Made by a program: the position numbers and the translations under genes. From Bradyrhizobium sp. CCGE-LA001 (GTDB taxonomy: Bacteria > Pseudomonadota > Alphaproteobacteria > Rhizobiales > Xanthobacteraceae), in the NCBI RefSeq assembly GCF_000296215.2, contig NZ_CP013949.1:806001-870000 (forward strand): a DNA stretch of 64,000 bases. The letters are read 5' to 3'. Positions 32,097 through 39,984 of the stretch are shown here, piece after piece; the first letter of the stretch is position 1, and every line of letters starts with the position of its first letter. The notes beneath the pieces were generated by a model. That model worked only from the letters and a program-made list of their open reading frames with translations, had not been told where the DNA came from and ran no database searches.

Positions 32097-34325
32097 TCAC
32101 TCCAAACCGAGAAAGTAGCGCCACTCCGTACCCATATTGTCGTCCGTAATGAGCTTTTGGCCGGCAGTAGCCTCCAGCAGCTGCGGGCATGGCTCAATCG
32201 TGGGGCCGTCCTGACGGAAGTCGGCCATCAGCGCGTCCAGCCGAGCGCGGTCAGCCTCATCGGAAGCAAACTCAGGTTTTCCGTCAATGCTGTAGGTTTC
32301 CAGCGTTCGCCGCCAGCGAGCATGATCCCAAGCGATCGGCGTCTGCGACAGCACCATATGATTCAAGAACCGGGCGCCGTGGGAAAATGCAGTGCAGCCC
32401 GTGCGCTGCGCCCGCCGCGAATTGGTGGTGTTGTAGAAGTAGACTCCACCGGGCTTCAGGTGTTGCTGCACGAGGCCCAGGAATTCAGACGAGAGCAAAT
32501 TGGCGGCGTTGGCCCGAAAATGCCACGTCGTGTTGGAGACGACCGCATCGAATTGAGCGTCGGGATGATGGCGCAGCCAACGGCGTCCGTCATCCTCGAT
32601 AATCCTGATCTTGGGATTGTTCAGGATCGATTTGACGTTGTCGTGTTTGGCGATCAACTCGACATATCCGCGATTGATCTCGACGATCGTGAGCGATTCC
32701 ACGTCCGGATTGTTGGCTATGACTTGGGCCCACGAACCGGAGGAGAGACCGATCATCAGCACCTGTCGTGGTGCAGGGTGGAAGAGGCTCAGCGCGTAGG
32801 GGCGGACGATGCCGTTGCGATCGGACTTCAGGTCTGTGTTGAAGCGGCCGTCATACATGCCGTTGCCGAAGACGGTACCCTCGTTGTCGACGGTGATGAT
32901 GCCGCTATGGTTCTCGACGACATGGAGGAAGTCGCGGTCAGTGAGCGTCTTCGCCTGCAGATTCTCCAATAGCCGCTGGCTCAACAAGAAGTTAGCGCCG
33001 AGGCCGAACACGAGAACCGCAACGGCAAGTCGGCCAAGAAGATACCGCTCCTGCCGGGTTGTTTCGCCGACCGCAATCAATGCAAATGCGGACATCGTGC
33101 CACCAACAAGCAAGATTGCCGAGATTTGCCGGAGTCCGAAGTAGTCCGTCAGCACGAAGCCGGTGAGGATAGCCCCGCTGGCGCAGCCTACGATGTTGGC
33201 GAAATACAGGAGCGCCGTCCGCTGACCAATCTGTTCGTCCGCAGCGATGCCAAATTGCGAGAGATAGGGGAGCAGTGCGCCCCATTGCCGCGCTATCAGG
33301 TAGGTAATGACGACCGTAACGCTGATTGCGCCGGCGCCGGTCCATGCCAATTGCGTCATCAAGGGAAGAAACAGCGCACCGAACAAGTTGGCCCAGATGA
33401 GATCGCTCGCGGCTTTGCGGAGCGCAGCTTGCGGCGCAAGTGTCCTGCAGGACTGTCCGGCCTGTCGGGCGCCGACCGCGATCCCGGTCAGAAAAGCATA
33501 TAGCGTGATCGCAAAAGCCAGCGAACTCGATCCCGATGCAAACGACATCACGCGGAACAGGTAGATCTCGTAGGACAGCGAGATGAATCCCCCCGCCATT
33601 GCGAGCAGCACGACCAAGCCCGTGCCGAGAATTGGCGGTGTGCCTGATGCGTTGGCCGACTTCGGCGAATCATTCGTCGTGCTGCGGCCAGGCAGGACGT
33701 GCGCCGCGATTGCCCCGGCGCCGACCGCAATATTGATTCCAGCCGCGATCGTGATCGCCGCATGCATGCCGAGGAAGGGGAAAATCAGGATGGCGCATAC
33801 GAGGCACGCGGCACCGGCGCCGAGCGTGTTGACGAAATAGAGAGTGCCGACGGCGTCGCCGATCTGTCCGGAAAGTCGTGCCAGATAGGCGACCAGGATC
33901 GGCAGCGTTGCGCCCATCAGAAGGGTTGGCACCAGCACCAGGACAAGGTTGATGGCGGCAAGGGCGGGCAACGGCAGGTCAGCCACCTGAGCGCCCACCT
34001 TTTCGAAGATTTGAAGTGAGGCCAATCCGAATGCAGCAGTCGCAAGCTCGATCACTCCTAGAAGCAACAATGGCCTGACGTTGGTGCGGCGGGATATCCA
34101 GCCGCCACACAAGCTGCCGAGTCCGAGTCCGAGCATGAACGCGGTCACGATAATCGTCACCGATTCCGAATTGACGCCGAAGATGCGGAACAGGCTTCGT
34201 TGCCAGGTCAGTTGATAGATCAGCGCCGGAAAGCCGGAGAAGAAGAAGAGGATGCAAAGAATGCGGACATGGGGCGCAGCGGATGTCTGTGCCGGCGCAT
34301 TCGCGGGCAATTCGACGGCGGTCAT
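32097..34325 (-). CDS. Fused MFS-like membrane / spermidine-synthase-like protein
   Basis: A 742-residue protein. The N-terminal half (about residues 1-490) has 12 or more membrane segments beginning ILCILFFFSGFPALIYQLTW, the signature of membrane-bound spermidine-synthase-like proteins. The C-terminal third is a soluble SAM-type aminopropyltransferase-like domain (QVLMIGLSSGSWAQVIANNP, LTIVEINRGY, IRIIEDDGRRWL). The glycine motif and acidic D/E residues are present, but polyamine synthesis is not proven. No speD gene is adjacent. Divergent from the PAP2 gene. Confidence 0.85.
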   Translation of the reverse strand: MTAVELPANAPAQTSAAPHVRILCILFFFSGFPALIYQLTWQRSLFRIFGVNSESVTIIVTAFMLGLGLGSLCGGWISRRTNVRPLLLLGVIELATAAFGLASLQIFEKVGAQVADLPLPALAAINLVLVLVPTLLMGATLPILVAYLARLSGQIGDAVGTLYFVNTLGAGAACLVCAILIFPFLGMHAAITIAAGINIAVGAGAIAAHVLPGRSTTNDSPKSANASGTPPILGTGLVVLLAMAGGFISLSYEIYLFRVMSFASGSSSLAFAITLYAFLTGIAVGARQAGQSCRTLAPQAALRKAASDLIWANLFGALFLPLMTQLAWTGAGAISVTVVITYLIARQWGALLPYLSQFGIAADEQIGQRTALLYFANIVGCASGAILTGFVLTDYFGLRQISAILLVGGTMSAFALIAVGETTRQERYLLGRLAVAVLVFGLGANFLLSQRLLENLQAKTLTDRDFLHVVENHSGIITVDNEGTVFGNGMYDGRFNTDLKSDRNGIVRPYALSLFHPAPRQVLMIGLSSGSWAQVIANNPDVESLTIVEINRGYVELIAKHDNVKSILNNPKIRIIEDDGRRWLRHHPDAQFDAVVSNTTWHFRANAANLLSSEFLGLVQQHLKPGGVYFYNTTNSRRAQRTGCTAFSHGARFLNHMVLSQTPIAWDHARWRRTLETYSIDGKPEFASDEADRARLDALMADFRQDGPTIEPCPQLLEATAGQKLITDDNMGTEWRYFLGLE

Positions 34326-34630
34326 GATGGAACCCTCCTCCAGGTGGTTGCAACCTAGAGGAGAAAGGTAATCATATGTTGCGGTTTGTTGCTGAACCGC
34401 GCTGGGATTGACGGCTCAATCCGGCAACGCGATGCGCGAGGTTAACCCGTTGCGAACAGCGGGCAAGAATGACCGCTTCGCCACGTGCACTGGCGCCTTT
34501 CCGGACTGAGCCCGGGAAAACCTGGCACCTCCTGTTGCAAGTTGTTCCTGACCAATGATGCACGTCTGTGTTGTGCATTTATTAATGGTTGTATTGGCAG
34601 AAACATTCCCCTGGAATGCAGGAATGTCAA
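34326..34630. promoter_or_regulatory. Divergent promoter region between the fused MFS gene and the PAP2 gene
   Basis: 305 bp, comparatively AT-rich in the last third. A hairpin GCGGTT ... AACCGC lies at 34381-34400. No operator matching a known regulator could be recognised. Confidence 0.4.
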
Positions 34631-35701
34631 ATGACAACCAAAAAGGGTGGACGACGTTTCGACTCAGCCGGGATGCTCTCAAACCTCAAGGGAGATGTGG
34701 AGCTTTCCCTCAGGCTATTCCAGCTGAACTGGATCATCATCGGCGTGGTCCTGGTCTTGCTCGCACTCGGCGTTCTGCTGACCAGCTTCCGGCTGGAGCC
34801 GAAAGGCTACATCACCATAATGGGAATGACCGGGCTTTACGGATACATCGGACATCGCAACGCGAGCTCCGGGCGCGGCAATCCGCGGGTCTATGCGACC
34901 CTGTTCACCTTAGCGCAGATCATCCTGGTCCTCATACTCGTCACATCGCTGGGATATATCGCGGCGTCGGCGGCTCTCCCAATGCAGGAAGCCGGACTGC
35001 TTGCATTCGATCGAGCACTGGGGTTGAATTTTCGAGCATATCTGTCGTTTGTGAACGACCGGCCCGGATTGATCCGTGCGCTTGCCCCTGCCTACAATTC
35101 CATATTCGTGCAGCTGACCCTGCTCGTCGTTCTCCTGCCCTTGTGCGGTTTCTATCGACGGGCTGCAGAATTCGTTCTCTGCTTCGCACTGACGCTGATC
35201 GTCACCACGGTCATTTCAACACTGGTTCCTGCCACGGGCGTTTATCATGCCTTGGGCCTGCTGCCGGCGGATCATCCGAACATCGAGCCTTCCGTCTACT
35301 ATGACACCCTGCGCGAGCTTCCTCTTGTGCGTGATGGTACCACCAGGGTGTTGGACGCGTTCAGCCTGGGTCCCCTTCTGACATTTCCGAGCTTCCACGC
35401 CATCACGGCCGTCCTTTACGCATGGGCCCTGTGGCCGATCCCTTGGCTGAGAGTCGCAGGGACCTTGTGGAATGCCGTCGTGTTGGCGGCGACGCCGATT
35501 GGCGGTGGACACTTCTTCGTCGACGTCATTGCCGGCGTGGGCATCGCGTTTGCGACGATCTATGCGACGCATCGGCTTGGAAATTATCTCTCACGCGGCC
35601 AATCGCAGAAGCAGCAGCCGGTATTGGTCCCCTCGCATGCATGTCGCGGTCGACATCCTGTTCGCCCATCCGCGCAACAAGCCGTCCGCCAGCCTGCATG
35701 A
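34631..35701 (+). CDS. PAP2-superfamily membrane phosphatase, C-terminus probably altered
   Basis: A 356-residue protein with about six membrane segments. It has the PAP2-type motifs FPSFHAITAVLYAWALWPI and GGHFFVDVIAGVGIA (catalytic histidines), of the inositolphosphotransferase/Aur1-like branch. AGGA lies eight bases before the ATG at 34631. The last 20 or so residues (HACRGRHPVRPSAQQAVRQ) are read out of frame through an oxidoreductase fragment that begins at about 35637, so the native C-terminus has been replaced. Substrate unknown. Confidence 0.82.
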   Translation: MTTKKGGRRFDSAGMLSNLKGDVELSLRLFQLNWIIIGVVLVLLALGVLLTSFRLEPKGYITIMGMTGLYGYIGHRNASSGRGNPRVYATLFTLAQIILVLILVTSLGYIAASAALPMQEAGLLAFDRALGLNFRAYLSFVNDRPGLIRALAPAYNSIFVQLTLLVVLLPLCGFYRRAAEFVLCFALTLIVTTVISTLVPATGVYHALGLLPADHPNIEPSVYYDTLRELPLVRDGTTRVLDAFSLGPLLTFPSFHAITAVLYAWALWPIPWLRVAGTLWNAVVLAATPIGGGHFFVDVIAGVGIAFATIYATHRLGNYLSRGQSQKQQPVLVPSHACRGRHPVRPSAQQAVRQPA

Positions 35702-35894
35702 ATCACTGGGCCTCGCCACCGTCAAAACACCGCTCGGCATCATCCTCAAGGTCGACGAGCGCCGCGAAACCAGCATGCCCGGCATCTACGCCGCCGGCGA
35801 CCTCGCCAACCCCATCACGCCGCCATCGGTCACCCTGGCATCATCGCACGGCGCGATGGCAGGTATCTTCGCCCAGCAGTCGATGGTGGTTTGA
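35637..35894 (+). pseudogene. C-terminal fragment of a thioredoxin-reductase-like flavin oxidoreductase
   Basis: The frame encodes HESLGLATVKTPLGIILKVD and MPGIYAAGDLANPITPPSVT, the FAD-binding C-terminal motif of TrxR-like oxidoreductases (YAAGDL). Only about 85 residues of an expected 300 remain; the NAD-binding and redox parts are missing. It overlaps the end of the PAP2 gene in another frame. Confidence 0.75.
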
Positions 35895-35909
35895 GAGCAC
35901 ACATGCAGG

Positions 35910-36389
35910 ATGAGCATGGCCGTCGAACCGGACAGCTCGGGTGTGCGCTTCCCTCCGCCCTTCGTCTATCTGGGAGCGCTGCTGTTGGGGCTGGTGGCGG
36001 AGCGGTTCGTCACCCTGCGTTCCTTCGGCATCGACTGGCGGTTGCTAGTCGCAGCAGGCGCGCTGCTGTTCGTTGCCGGCGCGGCGAAGATGCTTGCGGC
36101 GGCGGGGCTGTTCCGACGGCTGGGCACCAACGTTCCGCCGTCGCAGCCAACGACCCTCATCGCAACGACCGGCCCTTATCGGTGGACCCGCAATCCCATG
36201 TATCTCGGCATGGCGCTTATCTATGCCAGCCTTGCGATCGGCTTCGACGGGCCGATCGCCTTCGCCTTGCTCCCGTTGGTGCTGCTCGCGATCCAGACGC
36301 AGGTGATCGCTCGCGAGGAGCGCTATCTCGAAGCGAAGTTCGGCGACGACTACCGCCGCTACAAGGCCGAGGTTCGCCGCTGGCTCTGA
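35910..36389 (+). CDS. Isoprenylcysteine carboxyl methyltransferase-like membrane protein
   Basis: A 159-residue integral membrane methyltransferase-like protein with four hydrophobic segments and the signature TTGPYRWTRNPMYLGMALIY followed by REERYLEAKFGDDYRRYKA, as in the ICMT/PEMT superfamily. Such bacterial proteins methylate lipids or other membrane substrates; the actual substrate is unknown. An internal ATG at 35916 is an alternative start. Confidence 0.85.
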   Translation: MSMAVEPDSSGVRFPPPFVYLGALLLGLVAERFVTLRSFGIDWRLLVAAGALLFVAGAAKMLAAAGLFRRLGTNVPPSQPTTLIATTGPYRWTRNPMYLGMALIYASLAIGFDGPIAFALLPLVLLAIQTQVIAREERYLEAKFGDDYRRYKAEVRRWL

Positions 36390-36532
36390 CTATTCCGCCG
36401 CTGCCGCCTGCGGGGCCGCCCGTCAGCCAGCTTTCCCAACAGATCGCCGTCGTTACCCGGACCAGCTTCAGTATCTGGAAAGTATCCATCCGTCTTGCAG
36501 AGCCGTCGGCTATCCAACAACAGGTGGCATCA

Positions 36533-36991
36533 ATGGTCTACAGTCTAATTGTCGAAAAAGAGATCCGCAGGAGCTTCGATCACGTCAACAACCAGCGTTG
36601 GGATGATGCTGCAAAGGGCCTAACACCAAACGCGTATCACTGGGTTGCCGGAGATCATGCGTTGGGAGGTGAGCGACATGGAAAGCAATCGGTAAGGCAG
36701 TGGTTCGAGCGCATGGGCCGTGTTTTCCCGAAGCTTCACATAGATATTGAGCAGATCGAGGTGACGGGTTGGCCATCGAACACCACAGTGTTCGTCAAGT
36801 GGCGGGCCAACGCGAGACTACTTGACGGCCACAGCTCGTATGTGAACAGGGGCGTCCACGTCTTCAAGTTGCGATGGGGCAAGGTTCATTCGATTGAGGA
36901 ATACTTCGACTCGCAGGCTGCAGAGCGAAGCCTCGCTATCCAAGCTCGTGCCGGTTTGGATGAAGCTGCGGCTGGACCAATCGTGAGCTAA
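36533..36991 (+). CDS. SnoaL-like / NTF2-fold protein
   Basis: A 152-residue protein (MVYSLIVEKEIRRSFDHVNN). The pattern of an N-terminal helix pair, HALGGERHGKQSVRQWFERM, a strand with VFVKWRANARL, and HVFKLRWGKVHSIEEYFDSQ is that of the SnoaL-like family. AGGTGG precedes the ATG. Its GC content is visibly lower than that of the methyltransferase gene 45 bp downstream, suggesting separate origins. Function unknown. Confidence 0.75.
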   Translation: MVYSLIVEKEIRRSFDHVNNQRWDDAAKGLTPNAYHWVAGDHALGGERHGKQSVRQWFERMGRVFPKLHIDIEQIEVTGWPSNTTVFVKWRANARLLDGHSSYVNRGVHVFKLRWGKVHSIEEYFDSQAAERSLAIQARAGLDEAAAGPIVS

Positions 36992-37035
36992 CGCAGATCA
37001 TTCGTGGGATGCCGCCATCAGGACAAGGATATGTC

Positions 37036-37896
37036 ATGGCACAGCACAATGCCGATCGGGTCGCCGACTGGAATGGCCAAAGCGGGGAGCGCTGGGTCGC
37101 GCACCAGGCCCGCCTCGACGCCATAGCGGCGATGTTCGGCCAGGCCGCGATCGAAGCCGCCGCGCCCGCAACGGGCGAGCGCGTGCTGGACGTCGGCTGC
37201 GGCGCGGGCGCGTCTACTCTGGCTCTGGCCGCGCGCGTCGGCGCGGGGGGCCAAGTGCTGCGCGTGGACATCTCCGAACCGCTGATCGCCCGAGCGCGCG
37301 CGCGTGCGCCACAGGATACGCCGGCCCTGTTCCGGGTGGCCGACGCCAGCAGCGCCGAGCTGCCCGAGGGCGCGTTCGACATCCTGTTCTCGCGTTTCGG
37401 CGTGATGTTCTTCGACGATCCGACAAAGGCGTTCGCGCATATGCGCCGTGCGCTGAAGCCCGGCGGCCGGGTCGCTTTCGTCTGCTGGCGCGGCACGGCC
37501 GAGAACGATTGGATGCGCCTGCCGATGGGCGCGATCAAGGGCATCGTCCCGATGGCGCCGCCCGATCCCGAAGCGCCCGGTCCATTCTCGTTCGGCGACC
37601 CGGAGCGGATCACTCGCATCCTGACGGCGGCCGGCTTCACCGATATCGCGATCACGCCCTTCGATGCTTCCGTTTCGTTTGGCGAGGGCGCGACGCGGGA
37701 CGCGGCGATCGACGGCGCGGTAAAGATGACATTGGAGGTCGGCCCGCTGTCGCGCGCGCTCGCTGACCAGCCCGACGACATCCGTGCCCGCGCCTTGGCC
37801 GCGGTTCGCGCCGCCTTCGCGAGCTGCCCCGGCGAGCGGTCGCTGATGATCAACGGCGCGACGTCGATCGTCAAGGCGCGCAATCCCGCAAGTTGA
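37036..37896 (+). CDS. Class I SAM-dependent methyltransferase
   Basis: A 286-residue UbiE/COQ5-like methyltransferase. Motif I is VLDVGCGAGASTLALAARVG, the acidic loop is VLRVDISEPLIARARARA, and motif IV region is FDILFSRFGVMFFDDPTKAF followed by ALKPGGRVAFVCW. AAGGA lies just before the ATG at 37036. GC is very high. Substrate unknown. Confidence 0.88.
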   Translation: MAQHNADRVADWNGQSGERWVAHQARLDAIAAMFGQAAIEAAAPATGERVLDVGCGAGASTLALAARVGAGGQVLRVDISEPLIARARARAPQDTPALFRVADASSAELPEGAFDILFSRFGVMFFDDPTKAFAHMRRALKPGGRVAFVCWRGTAENDWMRLPMGAIKGIVPMAPPDPEAPGPFSFGDPERITRILTAAGFTDIAITPFDASVSFGEGATRDAAIDGAVKMTLEVGPLSRALADQPDDIRARALAAVRAAFASCPGERSLMINGATSIVKARNPAS

Positions 37897-38060
37897 CGCC
37901 GATTAGCAGGGAGACGTCGCGGGCCTGGCGAACAAGACGCGCCGCCTTCTCGAACCGCCTGACGCTCGGTCAATGCAAAGAGCAACGATGAGAAAAATCA
38001 TGGGGCCGTAGAGATGAGAATACCCATGGTGATCCAGCCGCATGAAGAAACGGCTACGCC

Positions 38061-38744
38061 TCACGCGTAAGCTGCCCAGCCGCGAAAGGTGAAGCCGGTG
38101 TAGAACAGGGTCGGCTCGGAGAAGCCAGCCTCGCGCAGGATCGTCTCGTCCTGCGCGGGCGTGAGGATCTCCAGGTGGTTGGTGACGGCGTTCCGCGCGG
38201 CTGCCGCCTGGGCGGGCTCAACGCCGGAGGCGGCCAGGAATGCGGAGTACCGCGACAGCCATAGCGGGCGCTCCTCCTCGCCACTGGGCGCACTCAAATG
38301 CGCGACCACGAAAGCCGCGTCCGGCTTCAGCCGGCGGCGGATCTCGGAGGCGATGCGGCGCCGCTCCGCGACATCGACGAAGTGCAGCGTCAAAAGGCAG
38401 CTGGCACCGTCGAACGGTCCTTCCGGCGCATCGTCGATATAGCCCTGGTGAAGATGCGCGCGCGGCGCCAGCGGCCCCAGGGTCTGTTTCGCGAGCCCCA
38501 GCATCGCAGCGGACGGGTCCACGCCGTCGAAGCGCCAGCCTGGCTGCGCCTGCGCAAATGTTCTCAACTCCAGGCCGCCGCCGGCACCGAGGACGAGGAT
38601 CCGCGCATCGTCATGCGCACGCTCGGCCAGCAGGATCGCCGCCATCGACAGCATGGCATTGTAGCCGGGCACGAAGCGTGGCGGCCCTTCCGTGTATCGC
38701 GCCACGGCCTGCGGATCGGAGAACATGTCTTGAATGCTGGTCAT
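38061..38744 (-). CDS. Class I SAM-dependent methyltransferase
   Basis: A 227-residue methyltransferase: ILVLGAGGGLELRTFAQAQP (motif I), FDGVDPSAAMLGLAKQTLG and SCLLTLHFVDVAERRRIASE. The start is ambiguous: ATG 38744 follows AAGGA, while GTG 38774 overlaps the stop of the upstream Rrf2 gene by 4 bp and would couple their translation. The pairing with an Rrf2 regulator suggests that regulator controls it. Confidence 0.85.
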   Translation of the reverse strand: MTSIQDMFSDPQAVARYTEGPPRFVPGYNAMLSMAAILLAERAHDDARILVLGAGGGLELRTFAQAQPGWRFDGVDPSAAMLGLAKQTLGPLAPRAHLHQGYIDDAPEGPFDGASCLLTLHFVDVAERRRIASEIRRRLKPDAAFVVAHLSAPSGEEERPLWLSRYSAFLAASGVEPAQAAAARNAVTNHLEILTPAQDETILREAGFSEPTLFYTGFTFRGWAAYA

Positions 38745-38770
38745 GGCGTCATCCTTGCTGAATGCGGCAG

Positions 38771-39229
38771 TCACGCGCCATGGGCGCGCAAGCCCTGATG
38801 CTTCCGGGAGCCGAGGCGCTTGCGAAAATCCTCGCTCAGCATCGCCAGCGTCACCTCGCCGAGGCGCGACAGCAGCAACGCTTCCGCCTCGTGAAAGGCC
38901 TGATCGAGGGCGGCATTGACGGCCTGCTCGACGAGACAGCCCGGCGACTCCGTCCTGTTGCCCATGGCCAGCAGCGCCGGGCTGCCGAGCGCGGCGTAGA
39001 CGTCGCGCAGCGTCACCTTCGCGAGGTCACATGCAAGCCGCCAGCCGCCGCCATGCCCCTTCTCGGAGCGGACGTAACCGAGCTCGCGCAGCCCCGCCAT
39101 GATGCGGCGGATCACCACCGGGTTGGTGTCCATCGCCTTCGCCAGCGTCTCGGACGTGAACGGGCCGGGCTGTTGCGCCATGTGCAGCAGCACGTGGAGC
39201 ACGCCGGACAATCGGGAGTCGCGTCTCAT
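38771..39229 (-). CDS. Rrf2 family transcriptional regulator
   Basis: A 152-residue winged-helix protein: RLSGVLHVLLHMAQQPGPFT, NPVVIRRIMAGLRELGYVRS and EKGHGGGWRLACDLAKVTLR are typical of Rrf2. Only single scattered cysteines are present (one in RLACDL, one in PGCLVEQ), so the three-cysteine Fe-S ligand set of IscR is missing. It lies immediately upstream of the methyltransferase gene and probably regulates that operon. Confidence 0.9.
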   Translation of the reverse strand: MRRDSRLSGVLHVLLHMAQQPGPFTSETLAKAMDTNPVVIRRIMAGLRELGYVRSEKGHGGGWRLACDLAKVTLRDVYAALGSPALLAMGNRTESPGCLVEQAVNAALDQAFHEAEALLLSRLGEVTLAMLSEDFRKRLGSRKHQGLRAHGA

Positions 39230-39673
39230 GTAACTTCATATGTTGCAGATCTGGGCCAAAGTCAACGACTGGCTACGCCACGCGAGGCGCAGGCAGCAGA
39301 GCATGGAGAAGTCGTGAGATTTTCGGGAGATGCAGCGCTGCCAGAACAGCGCCAAGTGGACGCCACACATGCGCGCCCGATCATGCCATCCTGCTCCTGT
39401 TTTGCCCGACGGCGCTACGCCTCTCTGCCCGAGGCGTCAGCGCTTCAGCGATTCGGCTAAGTCATTGATCCCGCTCATGCCGTCTACTGTGCATGGGGTT
39501 GTTTTCGCACTTTGTTTTCGTCGGACAGAAAACACCGAGATCGCCACGCCGATTTGTCACGGTGACGGCGCCGCGCGTGAGGGCAACAATCGGCTAGGCG
39601 ACCACGTGGCCTGTTCGTCCCCGACCTCGCGTGGCGCCCGTTTTCATCCGTTCATTTTTTCCGGAGGCGCATC
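39230..39673. other. Intergenic region without supported gene
   Basis: 444 bp between the divergent Rrf2 and ABM-like genes. It should hold both promoters; ATATGTTGCAGATCTG just upstream of the Rrf2 start might be part of its operator. No convincing coding frame, RNA gene or repeat was seen. Confidence 0.5.
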
Positions 39674-39967
39674 ATGCAGGTTTACAACGTGGTCAAGTTC
39701 AAGGTGAAGCCGGGCGAGGAAGCCGCCTTCCTCGACGCGCACCGGGACGGCAAGGCCAAATGGCCGGGCCTGGAGCACGGCGTCATCATCAAGACCGGCG
39801 ATCAGACTTTCTGCCTCATCGGCACATGGGCGAGCCAGGATGCGCTGATCGCGGCGCGCTCGGCGATGATCAAAACGCTCGACAGTTTCAGGTCGGTGCT
39901 CGAGGACCAGGGCAACGGACGCGGTGTGACGGACGCTGTCTCGGGCGAGGTCGTGCTCGCGCTGTAG
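39674..39967 (+). CDS. Small ABM-fold (dimeric alpha/beta) protein
   Basis: A 97-residue protein: MQVYNVVKFKVKPGEEAAFL, DAHRDGKAKWPGLEHGVIIK, and a central LIGTWASQDALIAARSAMI. The layout fits antibiotic-biosynthesis-monooxygenase-like or stress-response dimeric alpha-beta proteins. GGAGG precedes the ATG by seven bases. No partner gene suggests a substrate. Confidence 0.75.
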   Translation: MQVYNVVKFKVKPGEEAAFLDAHRDGKAKWPGLEHGVIIKTGDQTFCLIGTWASQDALIAARSAMIKTLDSFRSVLEDQGNGRGVTDAVSGEVVLAL

Positions 39968-39984
39968 CAGGCGCGTAGCGCCCG

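Noticed and set aside
19510..36990. Genomic island inserted at tRNA-Arg
   Set aside because: No integrase next to the tRNA and no repeat of its 3' end that I could find downstream; the short match near 21222 (GGCGCGCCA) is only nine bases. The accessory character of the region remains, but an island is not supported.
35891..36991. A 366-residue frame across the methyltransferase and the SnoaL-like gene
   Set aside because: Its first part is out of frame with the recognised ICMT-like protein and looks like a shadow; only the 3' part from 36533 is a credible gene.
39290..39460. Remnant of an adenylate cyclase (AEHGEVVRFSGDAALPE)
   Set aside because: Only a short resemblance to the cyclase GDxAL motif without flanking domain; likely chance.
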